From: Amborella trichopoda
Lineage: Eukaryota > Streptophyta > Magnoliopsida > Amborellales > Amborellaceae
DNA length: 64,000 nt
Reading direction: 5' to 3'
Assembly (NCBI RefSeq): GCF_000471905.2
Contig: NW_006499776.1
Location: 2,168,069-2,232,068, forward strand
Part shown: positions 58,209-64,000 of the stretch, one piece after another
How positions within the stretch are numbered: the stretch's first letter is position 1
Layout of the letters: each line of letters starts with the position of its first letter
The notes under the pieces: model-generated
Seen by the model: the letters and a program-made list of their open reading frames with translations, nothing else
Told to the model about the DNA's origin: nothing
Database searches by the model: none
Position numbers and translations under genes: made by a program

Positions 58209-61013
58209 TAGTTAGGTGCCTCGATCTCGCCTCCCCTGATCAAGGTGATCGGGTGACAATGTCTCGGGTTCAGAAAACTAGAGACTTGAGATCGCCCTCT
58301 CGGGAACCTTGTTTAAGAAAAAGGGCAGGTATTCAACTAGTGAGGGAGGAATTTTGGATGTGAGGTGGGGACCAACCTCACCTGAGACTCGCATGGGCAC
58401 CCTCTTAGATCACGATAGAAAGCCCTCCAGCTGCTTTAGCTGGTTCGAAATTGCCTCCTATGACCTGCAATCTTCTTGTTTTTCTGCACAACACTACCAT
58501 GGTTAATTTACAAGACAAGTGGGCTGAAGGGCACAGGGCAATGCACATTCGTATGGCTATGAATGTGAGGGGTTAGAGTGATAAAGTTGAAGGTTTGAAC
58601 CAAGGTCAAAAGAAGAAGAAAACTTAATGAAGGGACAAGACTAGCTTGATAGGCGAACAGTGACTGAGTCAGAGTGGTAGCAAGACAGGCATGGTACTCA
58701 GGACTAGCACTACCAAAATACTACTTGAAATCGAGGCCAGTATGGTGGTGCTAGGCTAGACCAACCCTCGATTAGGTGAGAAGAGGAGAGAAGCACGAGA
58801 TGGTGAAGTGATAGGGTCCCGTCGGCATTAGGTGTCGTCACCCATGACTGTGGAGTAGCAATGTCACAGCCCTTGGACAGTGCTAAGCACTACTGCTCAT
58901 GGCTTGAGTGGGAATAGGAAACTACAGATGGTGCTAGGCATAGCCAATGACAACACAAGAAGGTAGCGCGCCTCTGCACGGGCCACGGTACGCGGCCATT
59001 TGCGAAGCACGCGGCGATAGTTCTCATGAGGCGCACAGTGATAGGTGTGGGATGCAGGAGGGACAGTGATGAGCACCAAATGCATGAAGGAGCCATGCGA
59101 ACGGCGATACGCACCACGCAGGGAAAGGAAGCTCGCAGACGGCTATAAGTGTCAAGCATGTGAAGGAGGCTCGCGGACGGTGATGGGTACCATGCACGCA
59201 AAGGAAGCTCACGGACGGCGATAGGTATTGCTAAGACCTCTCACGGGAGGCGATGGATATCGCCGTCTACGATAGGCACGCAACAGGGGGAGACCCCTGC
59301 AGGCGGTAATGAGTTTTATCGTTTGCACTCTTCACTGAGGTGTCAAGGATACATCTGCGGATGGTAATAAGTAGCACCGTTTGTAAACCTTGCTAGGGGA
59401 CAGAGATGGACGAACAGAAGGAGAAGGAGGCTCACGTATGGTGCTGTCATCGCCATGCGTGACCAATGAGACCATAAGAGAAGCATGCACGGCACTGCCA
59501 CTACCGTGCATGGCCTCTGAGGGGAGCTCAGACAAAGAAGAGGAAGAGAAAGAAGAAGAAAGGAAAAAGAAGAGAGAGAAGATTTACCTTGAGTCTAGGG
59601 GTACCGGTCCAATAGTTTCTCTCTCCTTACTCTCTCTCTAAATGTGACCCAACAATGAGAAGAAAGATAAACTCTATTAAGTAAAAACTCTCTCTTTTTA
59701 GAAGAGTTCAAGTCCCCCTTTTGCGTACAAAAATGGTACGGTATATATAGAATTTCCCCAAACATAGGTGGAAAGTAACCCTAATTACTAAAATTTAAGA
59801 TTAAATTGAATTAAAAGGAATTAGAAAATACAGTGCAAAATGACAAATTTGCCTCTTCCTAACAAGTTGTGGAATTTCAGAACATTCCCTGTATTGCCCT
59901 AAAACATGCATAAATTTTCAAGGATGACTCAGGGTCGTTTTAATACCCGGTTGATCGAAAGATGATTGTTTTCTTGTAGGGCTCGGCATGACGATCGATT
60001 TGATACCAACTTCAAGTCATGTATTGTGTTTTAAGTGCATGATCATGTGATTTGAAATTTGAAAAACTTCGGATTGATAATGTGCTTGCCCCTTGATGTT
60101 TTTTTGTGATTTCTTCACTAAATCACACTAAGCATGTCGTTACGATCATGAGGCAACGAAAAACAGCTCGAATCCATGCCCGAACGAAGATTTTGCAACT
60201 TTGGAATTTTGACCAGAATCAGGAATTTTGGAAACATAATTTACAGTCACTTCAACGGCTTCGTGTGTAAAATCTGACCGTTCATCATGTACAGGGTTCG
60301 GATCAGAGATAGCTCCAAACCTTATGCACACGATGGAATTAATCTCACATCGATCAGGCTTGCAAATGGCATGATTTGGCCGCTCAAGCGAGGCACGATA
60401 CTGCTGAATTTCCTGCACTTTCTTCACGGATCAGCAACTTCTCTTTAGCTTTTCTTCGTGCTCGGGTGTCGTGGAGGGGCGTGCCACATATCAAAACACT
60501 CGTCCTGACGAGACGAATATGCTCACCAAATTTAAACACAATCTCACTTAGGACAGGCGAGATATGAGAATTGAAAGTCACTGTTTATTATTGTCCCTTC
60601 AATGGTGTGTAGTTGCAGGGTAGTCCCACGGGAATAGCGTGCGGCTCCTGTTTCACTCTTTTACCTATAACATCTTCCTAGAGTGTCCGTTTAAGCTAAA
60701 ATTTGACCCTTAAAGGTTTTCAACCTTGCCAGATCCAATGGTAATAGTCTCATAGAAAATTGAGAAACCAAAAATATAACTCTAGTTATAGGGTCCGTTT
60801 CACGATGCTAGAGGCAGATTTTGTTGGAACTGTTTCTCAATATGCACTGCCTTAGATGTGCCGAAATAAAAAAAAGCTTGGCAGGAGACTCTTGAGAATC
60901 TGCATGAAGATAGTGACCAGTTTTGGGGCTATTATAAGACTGTTAGAATTTCCACTGTTTGCTAGGCCTTTATTGAGCGAGGGCCCCATGTTGATGAAAA
61001 ATATCTTCCAACA
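58209..61013 (-). mobile_element. Type II LTR, inverted, between two internal regions
   Basis: On the minus strand it begins TGTTGGAAGATATT at 61,013 and ends CCTAACTA (CA decayed to TA) at 58,209. It is 2,805 bp, almost the length of the G1 LTR. It retains a TATA-like TATATATA at 59,742-59,749 and the minisatellite near 59,030-59,230. On its right is a 3' non-coding region with the polypurine-like GGTGGAGCATGC, which makes it a 3' LTR. On its left is a gag leader, as for a 5' LTR. One LTR therefore serves two interiors. Confidence 0.82.
59742..59749 (-). promoter_or_regulatory. TATA-like box of the type II LTR
   Basis: TATATATA lies in a context matching TTTGGGGAAATTCTA on the minus strand. 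The same element is at 7,039-7,044 and is absent from the LTR at 10,026-12,827. Confidence 0.6.
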
Positions 61014-62640
61014 GCATGCTCCACCAAATGTTGTGCTTTGAGAGAATCGAGAAGTGTAATCATTCGGGAAATTTTCGGTCGAGCTAGCCAAGGACTCTGC
61101 GAACTCTAAGGAGGTCCACGCAATGTCATGACCAGGATGCTCGGATGTTTGGACCCAATGTACGGGTCCATCCGTGGAGACTTATAGGGGAGAAAAAAAA
61201 TCTTTTGAGGGATCCTATCAAAGTCCTCACCCTCAAGGGAGTATTTTGTGATTTTGAAGCATGATGCTTTCGTAGGGACCTCCTCGGACAGAATCAGGCC
61301 TATCTAGAGGCCAAATGCTATGAACCTTTAGTCGGCATTGTTCGCTGCTACACCAGGTTTTCTTTTGATGATCAGGGTATCTCTGTAGGTCTCGTCTAGC
61401 GGGGTCCAGTCGGGGGCTTCTGACTTGGCTAAAATTTTGGACTTGACACTTAGGGGGTTTTTAGCGAGGCAACCTCATGGGCCGCATCCTACCAGGTCCA
61501 GAAGGTCAGGGCCTGTCGGCAAAGGATAGCTTTAGTCGAGGTGATCTCATGGTGAGGAATACCCTGATTTCTCTGGCAAGTTAGATCATATCTTTGTCAG
61601 TTTCTTGCCTTCGTGATGGTCTTTAGCATTCTAGAGGGACCTTTTGGTCATCGTCCTTACCTTCAAGGACTCTAGTTGTTGTTGATGTTGAAATGTGGGA
61701 GATCTTATGCGGCTCTCACTCCCTGATGAGCCAATTTGCGTTGTTGATGTTTAAGAGATCTACTATGGCTCTCACTCCCTAATGAGCCAATTTGTGCTGT
61801 GATTGAATGCTGGCATTTGAGGATTTTAGGTAGACCTCATTAGCCAGGCTTGTGACTATTTGTAAATTGAGTGTCGGCTGAGGAGGCGATAGTGCGTCAA
61901 CCTGTTTTATCAGTCCAAGCGCCCTTTCACAAGATTTCACATGCATAGGTAAAGTTGCACTGTAAAGACGGTTTTCACCAACTTCTTTCTGGGCTCTTTT
62001 ACTCATGACCTCGCAATCATCTCCATCATTTTCATCCATTTTTTCTCTCGGTGCCCTTTTGGGGTTTCTACCGTGCCTAGGTTTTTGTTTTCACAAAAAA
62101 CTTTTACTCATGGTTTCGTGACCATGCCGTCCATTATTTTTACTCATGGCGTTCCCTTGTCTAGGTGTACACCATGCCCATTTTTCATGTGAAGGCGTGT
62201 TTAAGGTCGTGCCTTCGAGACCTATGCGAAGCCTTTTAACGTCATGCGACCAGGACATGCACTATAGTTTAAGGTCACACAGCTGGACCGTGATGGTGAT
62301 GAACGGCAATCTGTAGAGTCCATGGAGTGAGTATGGTGGTAGTTACGACTCACTTTTGGGAAGATAGCACAAGCCTACCTAACGGCGAATATGGATTGTG
62401 AAATGGTTCATCATTTCGTGTGCATGGGTAAGACTCACTAGGGAATGATGGATGGTGTTCGCACATGAATGAGTCGGTTAAGGAAGGAGTGCGTGAAGAT
62501 GCACGTAAAGGGCTTGTGCGCATATGTGGACTCACTGGGGAGATAATGAAGGTGGTGTGCGCACACGAATTGATCGGCTAGGGAAAACATGCGTGAAGAT
62601 GCACGTAAAGGGGGTGTGCGTGTATGTGAGGACGCGTTTA
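61014..62640 (-). other. 3' non-coding region of a further element (N3)
   Basis: It is the reverse complement of the 3' part of N1 and N2, with TTTTACTCATG motifs at 61,995 and 62,105 and the CATGTGAAGGCGTGTTTAAGG boundary near 62,190. Two small local duplications are present: about 56 bp (61,711 and 61,767) and about 100 bp (62,491 and 62,591). No gene is seen. Confidence 0.65.
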
Positions 62641-63075
62641 AGGTCATGCGTCCTGGACCTGGGCAAAGCAGTTTAACGCCATGCGGCCAAGACGTGCACT
62701 ATGGTTTAAGGTCATATAGCTTGGACCGTGGTCATGCAGTTTAAAGTCATGCAACCAGGATATGCAGGTTAAGGTCGTGCGACTAGACCTCCGCTATAGT
62801 TTAAGGACCTATAATTTGGACAGTGGCTTGTGTAGTTTAAGGCCATGCAGTTAGGATCATGCAATTTAAGGTCCTGCAACTAGACCTCGGTTACAGTTTA
62901 AGGTCATATAGTTTGGACCGTGGTTATGCAGTTTAAAGTCATGCAACATGACCAGATTTGTGAAGTTTAAAGTCATGCAGTTGGGACTATGGCTGTGCAG
63001 TTTAAAGTCATGCAACACGAACCAGAGCTGTGCAGTTTAAGGTCATCCAGCACAGACCAGTAAGTTGGTCATCAT
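62641..63075 (+). repeat. Internal tandem array of N3, first block
   Basis: About 12 units of 32-36 bp carry CAGTTTAAGGTCATGCA and TATAGTTTGGACCGTGG. The dimeric pattern is the same as at 31,490-32,310. Confidence 0.75.
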
Positions 63076-63079
63076 GAAC

Positions 63080-63490
63080 GTAAAGCTACATGGGGGATAG
63101 GTCTTTGGATAGCTATCTGACTTCCTGGGGATAAAGATAGTAAAGGCTATATAGAAGCACAGAGGTTTAGATAAAGACGGTAGCCCTATGAGGAGTGGCC
63201 GACGGAAGAGACTTCATTGGGGATTAGGAGGGCCAGTGTAACTCCCCGAGGCTAATGAGTGATGGCATGCATGATACTCTACTGAGAATGACAGGCTAGA
63301 GCACAGATGAATCTCACTAAGGGTTGAAGGGATAAGAATGACCTTAACTCCCTGAGGATAGTGGGTCGCATTAGAATGTGACTCTCACTGGGATGTTGGT
63401 GCGAAACAAACCCATTGGGGATTAAAGAGGTAGGTATGACCTTTGCATACATCTAACTCCACTAGGGATGTTGATGAAATACACCTTAGT
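63080..63490 (-). repeat. PBS-complement repeats of N3
   Basis: Read on the plus strand these are PBS-like: GACTTCATTGGGGATTAG, AACTCCCTGAGGATAGTG, GACTCTCACTGGGATG and AACTCCACTAGGGATG, about ten copies every 30-50 bp. On the element's own strand (minus) they are the PBS complement, as in N1 and N2. Confidence 0.65.
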
Positions 63491-63509
63491 GAAGAGGTGG
63501 TTCATCTCT

Positions 63510-64000
63510 CGTGTTATGCATTACAGTTTTAGGGCCTTGTAGCTTAGACCATGGTGATGCAGTTTAAAGTCATGCAACTAGGACCATGCAGTTTAAGGTC
63601 GTGCAACTAGACCTTTGCTACAGTTTAAGGTCATGTAGTTTGGAGGCAGCCTTTTAACATCATGCAGCTAGGACGTGCACTATGGTTCAAGGTCACATAG
63701 CTGAACCATGGTCGTACAGTTTAGAGTCATGCGACAAGGACTAAGCAATTTAAGGCCTGCAAATAGACCTCGATTATAGTTTAAGGTCATATAGTTTGGA
63801 CCATAGCTATGTAGTTTAAGGTCATGCAACATGGACCATGCAGTTTACGGTCGTGCAACTAGACGTCTGATACAGTTTAAGGTCATATAGTTTGGACCGT
63901 GACTGTGCAGTTTAGGGTCATGCAGTGCACACCATGGCTGTGCAGTTTAAGGTCATGTAGCACGGATCGTGGTGTGCTCAGGGAATGTGACCCCATGGGG
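63510..64000 (+). repeat. Internal tandem array of N3, second block, running out of the window
   Basis: Units of 32-36 bp of the same family continue on the far side of the PBS-like block, with GCAGTTTAGGGTCATGCAG near 63,907, close to the satellite monomer. In the satellite-bearing element the 21-kb array occupies the comparable position. Confidence 0.7.

Overview
This is a gene-poor, repeat-saturated stretch of a large eukaryotic nuclear genome, almost certainly a seed plant. The coding remnants are Ty3/gypsy retrotransposon gag and reverse transcriptase of the plant Tat/Ogre type: a YVDD box followed by LVVKS, the linker motif DPRPTFIS, and an 18-base primer-binding site that resembles the 3' end of tRNA-Arg. 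I see no host gene, tRNA, rRNA, CRISPR array or bacterial feature. Every coding remnant is broken by stops or frameshifts. The species cannot be named from the sequence.

The window is a stack of nested LTR retrotransposons from one family with two LTR variants that share both ends. Type I (about 3.0-3.2 kb) has a CT microsatellite and a 50-55 bp minisatellite in its middle. Type II (about 2.8 kb) has a roughly 39 bp GC-rich minisatellite there instead. Type I flanks gene-free (non-autonomous) elements. Type II is linked to gag-containing, formerly autonomous elements. LTRs begin TGTT(T/G)GAA and end CACCTAACCA, and a PBS follows three bases later.

Layout: 1-7,019 (+) is the 3' part of gene-free element N2, with its 3' LTR. 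7,020-8,340 (+) is the right part of a type II LTR. 8,341-12,827 (-) is element G1: type II 5' LTR, PBS and a truncated gag. 12,828-13,145 and 23,759-25,821 (-) are two halves of one polyprotein, P, split by the complete gene-free element N1 (13,146-23,758, +). 25,822-27,068 (+) is a truncated type II LTR. 27,069-30,224 (-) is a type I LTR. 30,225-32,340 (-) is the 3' non-coding region of an element of this family with its internal tandem repeats. 32,341-53,430 is a satellite of about 21 kb and about 600 units of 35 bp, with a 327-base gap. 53,431-58,208 (-) is gag and the start of pol. 58,209-61,013 (-) is a type II LTR. 61,014-64,000 (-) is the 3' non-coding region of a further element.

The main story is the giant 35-bp satellite. 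Its monomer is a sharpened version of the short tandem repeats carried in the 3' non-coding region of every element here, so the window shows the short and the amplified state side by side. A second unusual point is a repeat block inside the elements whose core is the exact reverse complement of their own PBS.
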